Positions 17,348-24,748 of a DNA stretch of 44,844 bases are shown piece after piece. Location: contig CACYOR010000003.1 of NCBI GenBank assembly GCA_902775985.1, positions 1-44,844 on the forward strand, given 5' to 3'. The DNA is from Oscillospiraceae bacterium (GTDB taxonomy: Bacteria > Bacillota > Clostridia > Oscillospirales > Oscillospiraceae). A program made the translations under genes and the position numbers. Each line of letters opens with the position of its first letter. Within the stretch, counting starts at the first letter, position 1. The notes beneath the pieces are model-generated. The model did no database searches. It had not been told where the DNA came from and saw only the letters and a program-made list of their open reading frames with translations.

Positions 17348-17899
17348 ATGAAGTTCACTTTCACCGAGAAACGGATGGATTCCTCCGAGGATCTGCGCAA
17401 TTACGCGATGCGCAAGATCGGCAAGCTGGATCGTTTCTTCAAGACCGAGGCGGAGGCCATTGTCACCTTCAGCCTTGAACGGGGACGCTTCCTGGCCGAG
17501 ATCACCATCCATAACAACGGCCTGTATTACCGGGCAAGCGAACTTACGAACGACATGTACGCTTCCGTTGACTCCGGCGTCGCCGCCATCGAACGGCAGA
17601 TCCGCCGGAATAAGACCCGCCTTGCCAAGAGACTGCGCGAGGGGGCGTTGGAGCGTGAAGCCGTGCCTGCCTATGCTCCGATGGAGGACGACGCGGACAA
17701 CGAGGAGTTCCGCATCGTGCGCAGCAAGCGCTTCTCCATCAAGCCCATGTCGGCGGAAGAGGCCATCCTGCAGATGAATCTGCTGGGGCATGAGTTCTTT
17801 GTGTTCCGGAACATGGACGCGGAGGATGCAGTCGCGGTCGTATATAAGCGCAAACAGGGCGGCTACGGCCTGATCTGCGACGACGGCGAAAACGAATAA
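17348..17899 (+). CDS. hpf: Ribosome hibernation-promoting factor, long form
   Basis: The 183-residue protein has an N-terminal S30AE/YfiA domain (MKFTFTEKRMDSSEDLRNY, about 1-100), a charged linker, and a C-terminal dimerisation domain (IVRSKRFSIKPMSAEEAILQ, about 125-180). The long form, typical of Firmicutes, binds the small subunit near the decoding site and pairs 70S ribosomes into inactive 100S particles when growth slows. The ATG at 17348 is preferred to the upstream TTG because AAAGGAG sits at 17332-17338. It is a single-gene unit, with its own promoter region and a strong terminator just after the stop. Confidence 0.95.
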   Translation: MKFTFTEKRMDSSEDLRNYAMRKIGKLDRFFKTEAEAIVTFSLERGRFLAEITIHNNGLYYRASELTNDMYASVDSGVAAIERQIRRNKTRLAKRLREGALEREAVPAYAPMEDDADNEEFRIVRSKRFSIKPMSAEEAILQMNLLGHEFFVFRNMDAEDAVAVVYKRKQGGYGLICDDGENE

Positions 17900-17905
17900 A
17901 ACAGG

Positions 17906-17937
17906 AAAAATCCCGCCGAAATGGGCGGGATTTTTTT
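17906..17937 (+). terminator. Terminator after hpf
   Basis: Twelve-base-pair stem AAAAATCCCGCC/GGCGGGATTTTT (17906-17917 with 17924-17935) continuing into seven T. Confidence 0.9.
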
Positions 17938-17958
17938 GCCCTCTTTTTCAAGGGGGAC

Positions 17959-17987
17959 TTGCAAAATGAGGTTCTTTGCGCTAACAT
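17959..17987 (+). promoter_or_regulatory. Promoter for the zinc-ribbon protein gene
   Basis: TTGCAA (17959-17964), 17 bases, TAACAT (17982-17987). The next start codon is at 18033. Confidence 0.6.
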
Positions 17988-18032
17988 AGATGATAAGCTC
18001 ACCGGCGACTATACCGAATGGAGGAATGCACC

Positions 18033-18269
18033 ATGAAATGCCCCCGCTGCGGGAGTGAGATGACCCTGGACTCCCATCGTAAAATCCCCCTGAACATGTG
18101 CTACAACTGCGGCTATATCGAGGGCCGGGCTGTGGACGATATGAGCGGCAAGACCAATTTTGAGCGTCTGCAGAAGCTGAACATCAACGAGATGGCGGCC
18201 TTCCTGGCGGCCGGCCTGAACATCGGTGAGGACAAGATCGCCGAGTGGCTGGCGGAGACCATGAAATAA
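18033..18269 (+). CDS. Small zinc-ribbon protein of unknown function
   Basis: The 78-residue product starts with MKCPRCGSEM and has a second pair in CYNCGY, so Cys3, Cys6, Cys23 and Cys26 can bind one zinc ion in a TFIIB-like ribbon. The remaining part is helical and acidic (about 35-78) with no known catalytic motif. ATG 18033 is chosen because GGAGG at 18020-18024 lies eight bases upstream; an ATG at 18018 lacks a site. The gene has its own promoter and terminator. I recognise no specific family; a nucleic-acid or protein-binding role is only a guess from the fold. Confidence 0.75.
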   Translation: MKCPRCGSEMTLDSHRKIPLNMCYNCGYIEGRAVDDMSGKTNFERLQKLNINEMAAFLAAGLNIGEDKIAEWLAETMK

Positions 18270-18276
18270 GAAAGAG

Positions 18277-18305
18277 AAAAGGAGCGGCATGGCCGCTCCT
18301 TTTTA
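18277..18305 (+). terminator. Terminator after the zinc-ribbon gene
   Basis: GGAGCGGC/GCCGCTCC stem with extra A-T pairs (18277-18305), three-base loop ATG, followed by a T run. A further nine-bp hairpin (GGCAAAGCC/GGCTTTGCC, 18313-18321/18326-18334) follows. Confidence 0.85.
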
Positions 18306-18345
18306 GATTGTTGGCAAAGCCAAAAGGCTTTGCCGACAGCAAAAA

Positions 18346-18374
18346 ACGGCGGCGGAGATTTTCTCCGCCGCCGT
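18346..18374 (-). terminator. Terminator of the leftward feo operon
   Basis: Perfect 13-bp stem (18346-18358 with 18362-18374, arms ACGGCGGCGGAGA) and three-base loop. On the minus strand it runs into six T, directly after the Cys-rich protein gene. Confidence 0.88.
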
Positions 18375-18378
18375 GCGC

Positions 18379-18567
18379 TTATCCTTTTTTCGGGGAAACC
18401 CGGCAGCTTCCGCAGCCGCAGACGCCGCAGCTTCCGCAGTTGCCGCCGCAGGAGCTCTTGCCTGCCTTTTTATCCCGCACAAGGCTCCGGATCGCCAGCG
18501 AGACCACCAGCACGATGAGCGCGATGACGAGAATATTGATCAGATTGGCCGCGAGCCAGCTCAGCAT
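18379..18567 (-). CDS. FeoB-associated Cys-rich membrane protein
   Basis: The 62-residue product has one N-terminal transmembrane helix (WLAANLINILVIALIVLVV region, about 4-24), a short basic linker, then a Cys/Gly-rich tail with seven Cys (CGGNCGSCGVCGCGSC) and a lysine-rich end. This is the PF12669-type small protein found next to feoB in Clostridia and other Firmicutes. Its role in ferrous iron uptake is not established; the Cys cluster may bind iron or sense redox state at the inner face of the membrane. ATG 18567 has GAGGAG at suitable distance; an alternative GTG start lies three codons upstream. It is the last gene of the feo operon, followed by a terminator. Confidence 0.9.
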   Translation of the reverse strand: MLSWLAANLINILVIALIVLVVSLAIRSLVRDKKAGKSSCGGNCGSCGVCGCGSCRVSPKKG

Positions 18568-18599
18568 AACAATCACTCCTCTCTCCGAGTGTCAGGAAA

Positions 18600-20864
18600 T
18601 CAGTTCTTGATGGTCAGGGTGGAGGCTTCCTTGTAGGGCTTGAAGAGCTGGTAGAGCATGAAGACCAGCACCGCGGCCGCAAAGATCAGCCCGATCACAT
18701 TGAGATTGCCCACAAACAGACCGCCGATCTGGAAGGTCATGAGGGCGACGGCGTAGGCGAACACGCACATGTAGCCGATGGCGAACCAGGTCCACTTGGC
18801 GTTGTTCATCTCACGCTTGATGGCGCCCATGGCGGCAAAGCAGGGAGCGCAGAGCAGGTTAAAGATCATGAAGGAGAAGGCGGCCAGCTTGCCGTGACCG
18901 TTGGAGAAGCTGTTGAAGTCCTCCGCGACGCGGCCCCAGATCTGGGAACCCTCTTCGTCCAGTTCGTCTTCCTCGGTCTCGGCCTCATAGTTGTACAGCA
19001 CACCGAAGGTGCCGACGACCTCCTCCTTGGCGACGAGACCCGTCACGGTGGCGACGGTCGGCTTCCAGGAGCCAAAGCCCAGAGGCTTGAAGATGGGGGA
19101 GACGGCGTTGCCTACCTGGGCCAGCACGGAGGCGTCCATGGGGGTCACGTCCTCCTCGGGGATATCCATCTTGTCGGCCAGAGCGGCGACGTATTCCTCG
19201 GTGACCAGCTCCTCATCCTCGAAGAGGGTGTCGACCATGCCGAACTTGCCGTTGACGGAGCCGAAGCCGGACAGGAACCAGATGATGATGGAGGCGAGCA
19301 GGATCACGGTACCGGCGCGCTTGATGAAGGACCAGCCGCGCTCCCAGGTGCCGCGCAGCACGTTCTTGAGAGAGGGCACGTGGTAGGCGGGCAGCTCCAT
19401 GACGAAGGGGGCGGGATCGCCGGCGAACATCTTGGTCTTCTTCAGCATGATGCCGGAGACGATGATGGCGGCGACGCCGATGAAGTAGGCGGAGGTGGCG
19501 ACCAGGCCGCTGCCGCCGAAGAGGGCGCCGGCGATCAGGCCGATGATGGGCATCTTGGCGCCGCAGGGGATGAAGCAGGTGGTCATGATGGTCATGCGGC
19601 GGTCACGCTCGTTCTCGATGGTACGGGAGGCCATGACGCCCGGGACACCGCAGCCGGTGCCGACCAGCATGGGGATGAAGGATTTGCCGCTCAGACCGAA
19701 CTTGCGGAAGATACGGTCCATGATGAAGGCGATACGGGCCATGTAGCCGCAGTCCTCCAGCAGGCAGAGGAAGAGGAACAGCACCAGCAGCTGAGGCACG
19801 AAGCCCAGCACCGCGCCCACGCCGGCGAGGATACCGTCGGACACCAGACCGGTCAGCCAGTCGGCCGCGCCCAGGTTCTCCATGATCGCGCGGGAGCCGT
19901 CGGTGAGCCAGGCGCCGCCCAGCACGTCGTTGGTCCAGTCGGTGAGGAAGGAGCCGAAGGGTCCCATGGCCACCCAGTAGACCAGCCACATGACCACCGC
20001 GAAGATGGGCAGAGCCAGGATCCGGTTGGTGACGATCCGGTCGATCTTGTCGGAGCTGGACATCTGGCCCTTGTTCTTCTTCTTGTAGCAGCCCTTCATC
20101 AATCCGGCGATGTAGATGTAACGCTCGTTGGTGATGATGCTCTCGGCGTCGTCGTCCATCTCCGCCTCGGCGGCGGCGATGTCCTTTTCGATATGTTCCT
20201 TGACCGCCTCGCTGAGCTTCAGCTTGGCCTGGACCTTGTCGTCCCGCTCAAAGAGCTTGATGGCGTACCAGCGCTGCTGCTCCTCGGGCAGATCGTGCAC
20301 GGTGATCTCCTCGATGTGGGCCAGGGCGTGCTCCACGCTGCCGGAGAAGCTGTGCTGGGGGACGGCCTTGGTGCCGGCGGCCTCAATGCAGGCCTTGACG
20401 GCCGCGTCGATGCCCTCGGATTTCAGGGCGGAGATCTCCACGATCTTGCAGCCGATCTCCCGGCTGAGCTCCTTGGTGTTGATGCTGTCGCCGGCCTTGC
20501 GGACCAGGTCCATCATATTCAGGGCGATGACCACGGGGATGCCGATCTCCACCAGCTGGGTGGTGAGGTAGAGGTTGCGCTCCAGGTTGGTGGCGTCCAC
20601 GATGTTCAGCACCACGTCGGGGCGCTCATCGATCAGATAGTTCCGGGCGACGACCTCCTCCAGCGTGTAGGGGGAGAGGGAATAGATGCCCGGCAGGTCG
20701 GTCACGATGACGTCCTTCTGGTTGCGGACGCGGCCTTCCTTTTTCTCAACGGTGACGCCGGGCCAGTTGCCCACATACTGCTGGGTACCGGTCAGGGCGT
20801 TGAACAGGGTCGTCTTGCCGCAGTTGGGGTTGCCGGCAAGCGCAATGCGAATCTGTTTGTCCAT
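18600..20864 (-). CDS. feoB: Ferrous iron transporter FeoB
   Basis: FeoB imports Fe2+ across the cytoplasmic membrane. The 754-residue protein has an N-terminal GTPase domain: G1 GNPNCGKT at 11-18, switch I around YVGNWPGVTVEKK, G3 DLPGIY at 56-61, G4 NMMD at 116-119. A helical GDI domain follows (about 170-270), then a membrane region with about eight helices and the two Gate motifs. One of these contains CGVPGVMASRTIENERDRRM and the other a segment near LLCAPCFAAMGAIKREM. Full length and all motifs look intact. It is preceded in the operon by two FeoA proteins and followed by the Cys-rich protein. Confidence 0.97.
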   Translation of the reverse strand: MDKQIRIALAGNPNCGKTTLFNALTGTQQYVGNWPGVTVEKKEGRVRNQKDVIVTDLPGIYSLSPYTLEEVVARNYLIDERPDVVLNIVDATNLERNLYLTTQLVEIGIPVVIALNMMDLVRKAGDSINTKELSREIGCKIVEISALKSEGIDAAVKACIEAAGTKAVPQHSFSGSVEHALAHIEEITVHDLPEEQQRWYAIKLFERDDKVQAKLKLSEAVKEHIEKDIAAAEAEMDDDAESIITNERYIYIAGLMKGCYKKKNKGQMSSSDKIDRIVTNRILALPIFAVVMWLVYWVAMGPFGSFLTDWTNDVLGGAWLTDGSRAIMENLGAADWLTGLVSDGILAGVGAVLGFVPQLLVLFLFLCLLEDCGYMARIAFIMDRIFRKFGLSGKSFIPMLVGTGCGVPGVMASRTIENERDRRMTIMTTCFIPCGAKMPIIGLIAGALFGGSGLVATSAYFIGVAAIIVSGIMLKKTKMFAGDPAPFVMELPAYHVPSLKNVLRGTWERGWSFIKRAGTVILLASIIIWFLSGFGSVNGKFGMVDTLFEDEELVTEEYVAALADKMDIPEEDVTPMDASVLAQVGNAVSPIFKPLGFGSWKPTVATVTGLVAKEEVVGTFGVLYNYEAETEEDELDEEGSQIWGRVAEDFNSFSNGHGKLAAFSFMIFNLLCAPCFAAMGAIKREMNNAKWTWFAIGYMCVFAYAVALMTFQIGGLFVGNLNVIGLIFAAAVLVFMLYQLFKPYKEASTLTIKN

Positions 20865-20899
20865 ACTGCTTTTCTCCTTTATTCCTCAGCCAAAATGAA

Positions 20900-21121
20900 T
20901 TACTCGACTTCCACCATCTCGGCGTCGGCCTTGCGCAGGGAGAGCTCATACCCGCGCACGGTGACCTCCACGGGATCGCCCAGCGGCGCGACCTTGCGGA
21001 TGTAGATCTCGGTGCCCTTGGTGATGCCCATGTCCATGATGCGGCGTTTGACCGCGCCTTCGCCGTGCAGCTTCACGACCTTGACGGTCTCGCCGATTTT
21101 GGCTTCTTTCAGCGTCTTCAT
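20900..21121 (-). CDS. feoA: FeoA domain protein (second of two)
   Basis: The 73-residue SH3-like protein has the FeoA pattern: a GE.V.VVKLHGEGAVKRRIMDMG core followed by GTEIYIRKVAPLGDP and a C-terminal strand with SLRKADAEMVEV. FeoA is a cytosolic partner of FeoB thought to modulate its GTPase or gating. It lies 35 bases before feoB and 13 bases after the other feoA on the leftward operon. GGAGAAACAAAG-type purine-rich sequence precedes the ATG. Confidence 0.93.
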   Translation of the reverse strand: MKTLKEAKIGETVKVVKLHGEGAVKRRIMDMGITKGTEIYIRKVAPLGDPVEVTVRGYELSLRKADAEMVEVE

Positions 21122-21134
21122 CTTTGTTTCTCCT

Positions 21135-21347
21135 TTACACCATTATTTTACCAGCCATCTCCTGGCTGATAGCAACGCGGGATTCCTTCACCTTCACGAT
21201 CAGATTGCCGCCGATCGTATTGACGATGGTGACGGTGCCTCCCACGACAAAGCCCATATCCTCCAGATGCTTTTTGGTCTCGGCGTTTCCGCCGACCTTC
21301 CGGATGATGTTCTCCTCACCGGATGTGGCCAACACAAGGGGCATCAT
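21135..21347 (-). CDS. feoA: FeoA domain protein (first of two)
   Basis: This 70-residue protein is a divergent FeoA paralogue: HLEDMGFVVGGTVTIVNTIGGNLIVKVKESRVAIS with the GF.VG and VK.SR.A features of the family. It is promoter-proximal in the operon. Two FeoA proteins with one FeoB is a common clostridial arrangement; whether they form a heteromer is not known from the sequence. Confidence 0.9.
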   Translation of the reverse strand: MMPLVLATSGEENIIRKVGGNAETKKHLEDMGFVVGGTVTIVNTIGGNLIVKVKESRVAISQEMAGKIMV

Positions 21348-21418
21348 AGCTGTATCCTCTCTTTCTGATGCGGATTGCCGCCGGAATTAAAGAACTTTAA
21401 CCGACGGTCAAAACAGAG

Positions 21419-21436
21419 GGTTAGAACTTTCTAACC
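21419..21436 (-). promoter_or_regulatory. Operator for a DtxR-type regulator at the feo promoter
   Basis: The inverted repeat GGTTAG-AACTTT-CTAACC resembles the TTAGGTTA-type palindromes bound by DtxR/IdeR/MntR proteins. It begins eight bases downstream of the -10 element of the feo promoter (minus strand), where a bound repressor would cover the transcription start. The regulator gene lies divergently at 21580. Confidence 0.7.
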
Positions 21437-21443
21437 TTGGATC

Positions 21444-21472
21444 AGTTTAACGCACTTAACTCCACTTGTCAA
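21444..21472 (-). promoter_or_regulatory. Promoter of the feo operon
   Basis: On the minus strand TTGACA (21472-21467), 17 bases, TAAACT (21449-21444). This is a near-consensus sigma-A promoter reading toward feoA. Confidence 0.8.
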
Positions 21473-21532
21473 GAGGGATTTGTCAAAAGTTCGGGAAATC
21501 GACAAAGAGCCCTCCTGCGCGGAAAAAGACGC

Positions 21533-21561
21533 TTGCAATTTGAAAAAACGGGTGTTACTCT
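21533..21561 (+). promoter_or_regulatory. Promoter of the DtxR-type regulator
   Basis: TTGCAA (21533-21538), 17 bases, TACTCT (21556-21561), 18 bases before the GTG start. No clear copy of the operator palindrome lies on it, so autoregulation is not evident. Confidence 0.5.
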
Positions 21562-21579
21562 AACAAAAAAAGGAAAGCG

Positions 21580-21957
21580 GTGATCCGGTTGAAAATTCAA
21601 AAAGCCGCGGAGGACTATCTGGAGGCCATGCTGATGATGCGGGAGAAGCACGGCTATATCCGCTCCGTCGACGTGGCCGAGCAGATCGGCGTGACCAAGC
21701 CCAGCGTCAGCTACGCCACCAAGCGCCTGCGGGAGAACGGCTATATCACCATGGACCCGGACGGCCTGATCACCCTGACGGCCAAGGGCCTGGAGATCGC
21801 GGAACGGATGTACGAGCGGCATAAGCTCCTCGCCCAGCTGCTGGAGCGCCTCGGCGTGAGTGCGGAGACGGCCCGGGAGGACGCCTGCAAGATCGAGCAT
21901 GACCTGAGCGTGGAGAGCTTTGAGGCCATCCGCGCCTTTGCGAAAACGCTGCTTTGA
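21580..21957 (+). CDS. Iron-dependent DtxR-family transcriptional regulator
   Basis: The 125-residue protein has an N-terminal winged helix (KIQKAAEDYLEAMLMM, then VTKPSVSYATKRLRENGY at about 38-55) and a helical dimerisation domain. The metal-site pattern C103-x-x-E106-H107 corresponds to Cys102, Glu105 and His106 of DtxR, so Fe2+ is more likely the co-repressor than Mn2+. The C-terminal SH3-like domain is absent, as in MntR-sized members. It is divergent from feoA-feoA-feoB and separated from them by a shared control region with an operator, making feo repression under iron sufficiency the probable role. The GTG at 21580 has AGGA five bases upstream; TTG 21589 is an alternative. Confidence 0.9.
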   Translation: MIRLKIQKAAEDYLEAMLMMREKHGYIRSVDVAEQIGVTKPSVSYATKRLRENGYITMDPDGLITLTAKGLEIAERMYERHKLLAQLLERLGVSAETAREDACKIEHDLSVESFEAIRAFAKTLL

Positions 21958-21968
21958 GGGGTATAAAA

Positions 21969-22043
21969 TTTCACACTTTCAGGGACAATAGAAGCAACAG
22001 CCTACATAGAATGGTTTGGGCGAGTTGTTTACGGAGTGTGAAA
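21969..22043 (+). promoter_or_regulatory. Inverted repeat leader of the MazF gene
   Basis: TTTCACACT (21969-21977) and AGTGTGAAA (22035-22043) are perfect 9-bp inverted arms 57 bases apart. The right arm overlaps the GGAG ribosome binding site (22033-22036) of the toxin gene, so pairing would hide it. The loop contains TACAT at 22003-22007. Confidence 0.45.
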
Positions 22044-22047
22044 ACCC

Positions 22048-22398
22048 ATGGTGAAACGCGGAGATATCTACTTTGCCGATCTCAGCCCGGTGGTCGGCAG
22101 CGAGCAGGGCGGGATGCGCCCGGTGCTGATCGTGCAGAACGACACGGGCAACCGCCACAGCCCCACGGTGATCGCCGCGGCGATCACCAGCCAGACGGGC
22201 AAAGCCAAGCTCCCGACCCACATCGACCTGGCCGGCCGCAGCGCCGGTCTGAACCGGGACAGCGTGATCCTGCTGGAGCAGATCCGCACCCTGGATAAAT
22301 CCCGCCTGCGCGAGCGCATGGGCCGCCTGGACCCGGGCACCATGAGCGCGGTGGATGAGGCCCTGGCGGTGAGCTTCGGTCTGGGCAAAACGGAATAA
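22048..22398 (+). CDS. MazF/PemK-type mRNA interferase (no adjacent antitoxin)
   Basis: The 116-residue protein is of the Firmicutes NdoA/MazF type. It opens [21 protein letters not shown], continues RPVLIVQND, and has the [10 protein letters not shown] and [13 protein letters not shown] blocks of the family. Members are sequence-specific endoribonucleases; the B. subtilis enzyme cuts at UACAU. The conserved Arg in GG.RPV and the Ser/Thr in ITSQ expected for catalysis are present. In many Clostridia mazE lies just upstream; here the 90 bases before the gene carry no antitoxin frame. It follows the DtxR gene and ends at a strong terminator. Confidence 0.9.
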   Translation: MVKRGDIYFADLSPVVGSEQGGMRPVLIVQNDTGNRHSPTVIAAAITSQTGKAKLPTHIDLAGRSAGLNRDSVILLEQIRTLDKSRLRERMGRLDPGTMSAVDEALAVSFGLGKTE

Positions 22399-22404
22399 AC
22401 ACGG

Positions 22405-22442
22405 ATACCCTCTCCATACATTCTATGGAGAGGGTATTTTTT
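22405..22442 (+). terminator. Terminator after the MazF gene
   Basis: Perfect 14-bp stem ATACCCTCTCCATA (22405-22418 with 22424-22437), five-base loop, then a T run to 22442. The apex of the hairpin spells TACAT. Confidence 0.9.
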
Positions 22443-22458
22443 GCGGCGAGGTGATCGA

Positions 22459-22803
22459 ATGGAACTGCCGATCATGGACAAGGGGGAGCAAATCGGCTCA
22501 CTAAGCGTGGCGCGGGAGGGCCTCTACACCGTCTTCCGGGCGGAGCTGCCTCCGCGGGAGGGGCTGCAGCGGCTCTGGCTGTATGGCGCGGGGCTCTGGT
22601 TCTGCCTGGGCCTGCTGGCGCCGACAGGGGAGAGCCTGCGTCTGGAAAAGCGGCTCAGCCGGGCCGACTGCGCCCGCCTGCCCCGACGGATGGAATACGC
22701 CGCGCTGCAGCCGAAGCGGGAGGCGCAGCCGGAAGAGGCGAAAGAAGCGGGGGACGGCGTCCTCTGGCTCTTCGGGCGGCGATTCGTGCGCTTCCGCACT
22801 TGA
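22459..22803 (+). CDS. Small protein of unknown function
   Basis: The 114-residue product starts MELPIMDKGEQIGSLSV and looks like a beta-rich domain (about 1-65) followed by a basic/acidic tail and a short hydrophobic C-terminal stretch (GVLWLFGRRFVRF). I recognise no family, catalytic motif or signal peptide. Coding is supported by GC-rich codon use like the neighbours and by GAGGTGAT just before the ATG at 22459. The promoter for the next gene overlaps its last codon. The position between mazF and pdp gives no functional clue. Confidence 0.6.
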   Translation: MELPIMDKGEQIGSLSVAREGLYTVFRAELPPREGLQRLWLYGAGLWFCLGLLAPTGESLRLEKRLSRADCARLPRRMEYAALQPKREAQPEEAKEAGDGVLWLFGRRFVRFRT

Positions 22804-22828
22804 GAATGGCCGGGCGCTGGTGTATAAT
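22800..22828 (+). promoter_or_regulatory. Promoter for the pyrimidine-nucleoside phosphorylase gene
   Basis: TTGAGA (22800-22805), 17 bases, TATAAT (22823-22828), starting at the stop codon of the preceding gene and 38 bases before the ATG. Confidence 0.75.
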
Positions 22829-22866
22829 GTAATAACACAGCAGAAAAAGAAATGGGGTGCGGCAGA

Positions 22867-24171
22867 ATGCAGATGACCGATTTGCTGGCGAAAAAGCGCG
22901 ACGGCGGCTGTTTGAGCACGGAAGAGATCGACTTTATGATCCAGGGCTATACCCGGGGCACGATCCCGGACTATCAGATGTCGGCCATGTGCATGGCGAT
23001 CCTGCTGCGCGGCATGGACGACCGGGAAATCCTGGATATGACCATGTCCATGATGCACTCGGGGGAGACCCTGGATCTGAGCCCGATCCGCGGCGTCAAG
23101 GCGGACAAGCACTCCACCGGCGGCGTGGGGGACAAGACCAGTCTGGTCCTCTGCCCGATGGTGGCGGCGACGGGGCTGAAGATCGCCAAGATGTCCGGCC
23201 GCGGCCTGGGCCACACCGGCGGCACCATCGACAAGCTGGAGAGCTTTCCCGGCTTCTCCACGGCCATCTCGGAGGAGACCTTCTTCCAAAATGTCAATGA
23301 CATCGGCATCGCCATCATGGGCCAGACCGCAGATCTCGTCCCGGCGGACAAGAAGATCTACGCCCTGCGGGATGTGACCGGCACCGTGCCCTCCATTCCG
23401 CTGATCGTCAGCTCCATCATGTCCAAGAAGCTGGCCAGCGGCGCGGATGTGATCGTGCTGGATGTGAAATGCGGCGACGGCGCCTTTATGAAGACCGAGG
23501 CCGAGGCCCGGAAGCTGGCCGAGGGCCTGACCCGGGTGGGCCGTCTGGCCGGGCGGAAATGCGCCGCGGTCATCACCGACATGGACCAGCCCCTCGGCTA
23601 TACCGTGGGCAACGCCCTGGAGGTCAAGGAGGCTCTGGCGGTGCTGCATGGCGAGAAAAAGGGCGAGCTGCTGGAACTCTGCCTGACGCTGGGCAGCCTC
23701 ATGCTGGTGGAGGCCGGCGTGGCCTGGAGCGTGGAGGAGGCCAAGCTGGAGCTCATGAAGACCATTGAGGACGGCAGTGCCCTCTGGAAGCTGGCCCAGA
23801 TGGTCCGGGCCCAGGGGGGCAATGAGCGGGCGGTCTACGATCCCGCGCTGCTGCCCCAGGCGAAGATCCAGAAGGAGGTCCCGTCCCCGGCGGCGGGCTA
23901 TGTCTCCCACATCAAGGCCGAGCAGGTGGGCCTGGTGTCCATGCATTTGGGCGGCGGCCGCGCCACCAAGGAGGACACGATCGACCTGAGCGTGGGCGTG
24001 GTGCTGCATAAAAAGGTAGGCGACCGGGTCGAGGCGGGCGAGAGCCTGGGCACGATCCACGCCTCCGATGAGGAGAAGGCCAACCGGGCCGTGGAGCTGC
24101 TGCAGAGCTGCTATGAGCTGAGCGCGGAGCCGGTGAAAAAGCCGGTTTTCATCAAGGCCATCGTAAGATAA
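22867..24171 (+). CDS. pdp: Pyrimidine-nucleoside phosphorylase
   Basis: This enzyme reversibly splits uridine and thymidine with phosphate to base and (deoxy)ribose-1-phosphate, a pyrimidine salvage step. The 434-residue protein has the family start MTDLLAKKRDGG, the signature SGRGLGHTGGTIDKLES, and the phosphate-site segment ADKHSTGGVGDKTSL with Lys81-His82-Ser83. The C-terminal domain contains the repeats typical of PyNP. Length agrees with Firmicutes Pdp. I start at ATG 22867, which gives the usual N-terminus; an ATG at 22852 is also in frame. Its own promoter and a strong terminator indicate a single-gene unit. Confidence 0.94.
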   Translation: MQMTDLLAKKRDGGCLSTEEIDFMIQGYTRGTIPDYQMSAMCMAILLRGMDDREILDMTMSMMHSGETLDLSPIRGVKADKHSTGGVGDKTSLVLCPMVAATGLKIAKMSGRGLGHTGGTIDKLESFPGFSTAISEETFFQNVNDIGIAIMGQTADLVPADKKIYALRDVTGTVPSIPLIVSSIMSKKLASGADVIVLDVKCGDGAFMKTEAEARKLAEGLTRVGRLAGRKCAAVITDMDQPLGYTVGNALEVKEALAVLHGEKKGELLELCLTLGSLMLVEAGVAWSVEEAKLELMKTIEDGSALWKLAQMVRAQGGNERAVYDPALLPQAKIQKEVPSPAAGYVSHIKAEQVGLVSMHLGGGRATKEDTIDLSVGVVLHKKVGDRVEAGESLGTIHASDEEKANRAVELLQSCYELSAEPVKKPVFIKAIVR

Positions 24172-24188
24172 ACACATATAAAAACAGC

Positions 24189-24221
24189 AAGGGCGCGGGT
24201 CAAAACGACCCGCGCCCTTTG
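24189..24221 (+). terminator. Terminator after pdp
   Basis: Thirteen-base-pair GC stem (AAGGGCGCGGGTC, 24189-24201 with 24207-24219), five-base loop, followed by a short T run. It may also serve the RAYT gene ending at 24227 on the other strand. Confidence 0.8.
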
Positions 24222-24226
24222 TGGTG

Positions 24227-24727
24227 TTATTCCGTGTAGTACTGGTCCTCCGCCCATTTGCCGGGATTGGATGCGATGTAGTCCCCAATCTGGCGATAGT
24301 CGGCCTCATTGCGGATGATGTGCTCGTGAAAGGATTTTTGCCACAAAGCGATTCCGGTCTGTTTTGAGGCCCAGCGTTTCATATGACCAATGACCCGGCT
24401 AACCGTAGGGGCGGCTATCAGCCGCCCGGCATCGTCACCATGAATGCATAGGATCAGATGAACGTGATTCGGCATGATTACGTATTTATCCACGGAAATA
24501 TGTGGATAGATCGACGGTATATTGCGAATGGCCTGATCGACGATTTCTCCGTATGGCGTGAGGATGACGGCGATGGGGGTGTCTTGCGGGCGGCTAATAG
24601 CCGCCCCTACGTCAATACGGGACAGGATGCACCGCCGATCATGGGTGCAGACCGTGACGAAATAGGCTCCGGGGCTGGCATAATCGTATTCCGTCAGACG
24701 GATCGGTTTTCGATGGGGATAGTCCAC
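24227..24727 (-). CDS. REP-associated tyrosine transposase (RAYT, IS200-like Y1 domain)
   Basis: RAYTs are single-domain HUH endonucleases related to IS200 transposases that cut REP palindromes. This 166-residue protein has the family start (RLTEYDYASPGAYFVT), the HUH motif MPNHVHLIL with His88 and His90, a WQKSFHEHIIR segment, and the catalytic Tyr144 in ADYRQIGDYIASNP. I place the start at GTG 24727 because GGAGGAG lies six bases upstream; longer versions would overlap the neighbouring gene and lack a site. Two REP-like palindromes lie inside the coding sequence (encoding parts of VGAAISRP and GRLIAAPT) and one lies just upstream. All catalytic residues are present, so it may be active. Confidence 0.88.
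   Translation of the reverse strand: MDYPHRKPIRLTEYDYASPGAYFVTVCTHDRRCILSRIDVGAAISRPQDTPIAVILTPYGEIVDQAIRNIPSIYPHISVDKYVIMPNHVHLILCIHGDDAGRLIAAPTVSRVIGHMKRWASKQTGIALWQKSFHEHIIRNEADYRQIGDYIASNPGKWAEDQYYTE
24405..24427 (+). repeat. REP-like palindrome inside the RAYT gene, copy 1
   Basis: GTAGGGG head followed by arms GGGCGGCT (24409-24416) and AGCCGCCC (24420-24427) with three-base loop ATC. In the RAYT reading frame it encodes about GRLIAAPTV. Confidence 0.8.
24588..24610 (-). repeat. REP-like palindrome inside the RAYT gene, copy 2
   Basis: Same element in the opposite orientation: arms GGGCGGCT (24588-24595) and AGCCGCCC (24599-24606), loop AAT, and the GTAGGGG head read on the minus strand ending at 24610. 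It encodes about DVGAAISRP. Confidence 0.8.
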
Positions 24728-24748
24728 GGCATGCTCCTCCGTTATCCC

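Noticed and set aside
21958-22047. A MazE-type antitoxin before the MazF gene
   Set aside because: The 90 bases contain no open frame with a start and ribosome binding site; they hold an inverted repeat only.
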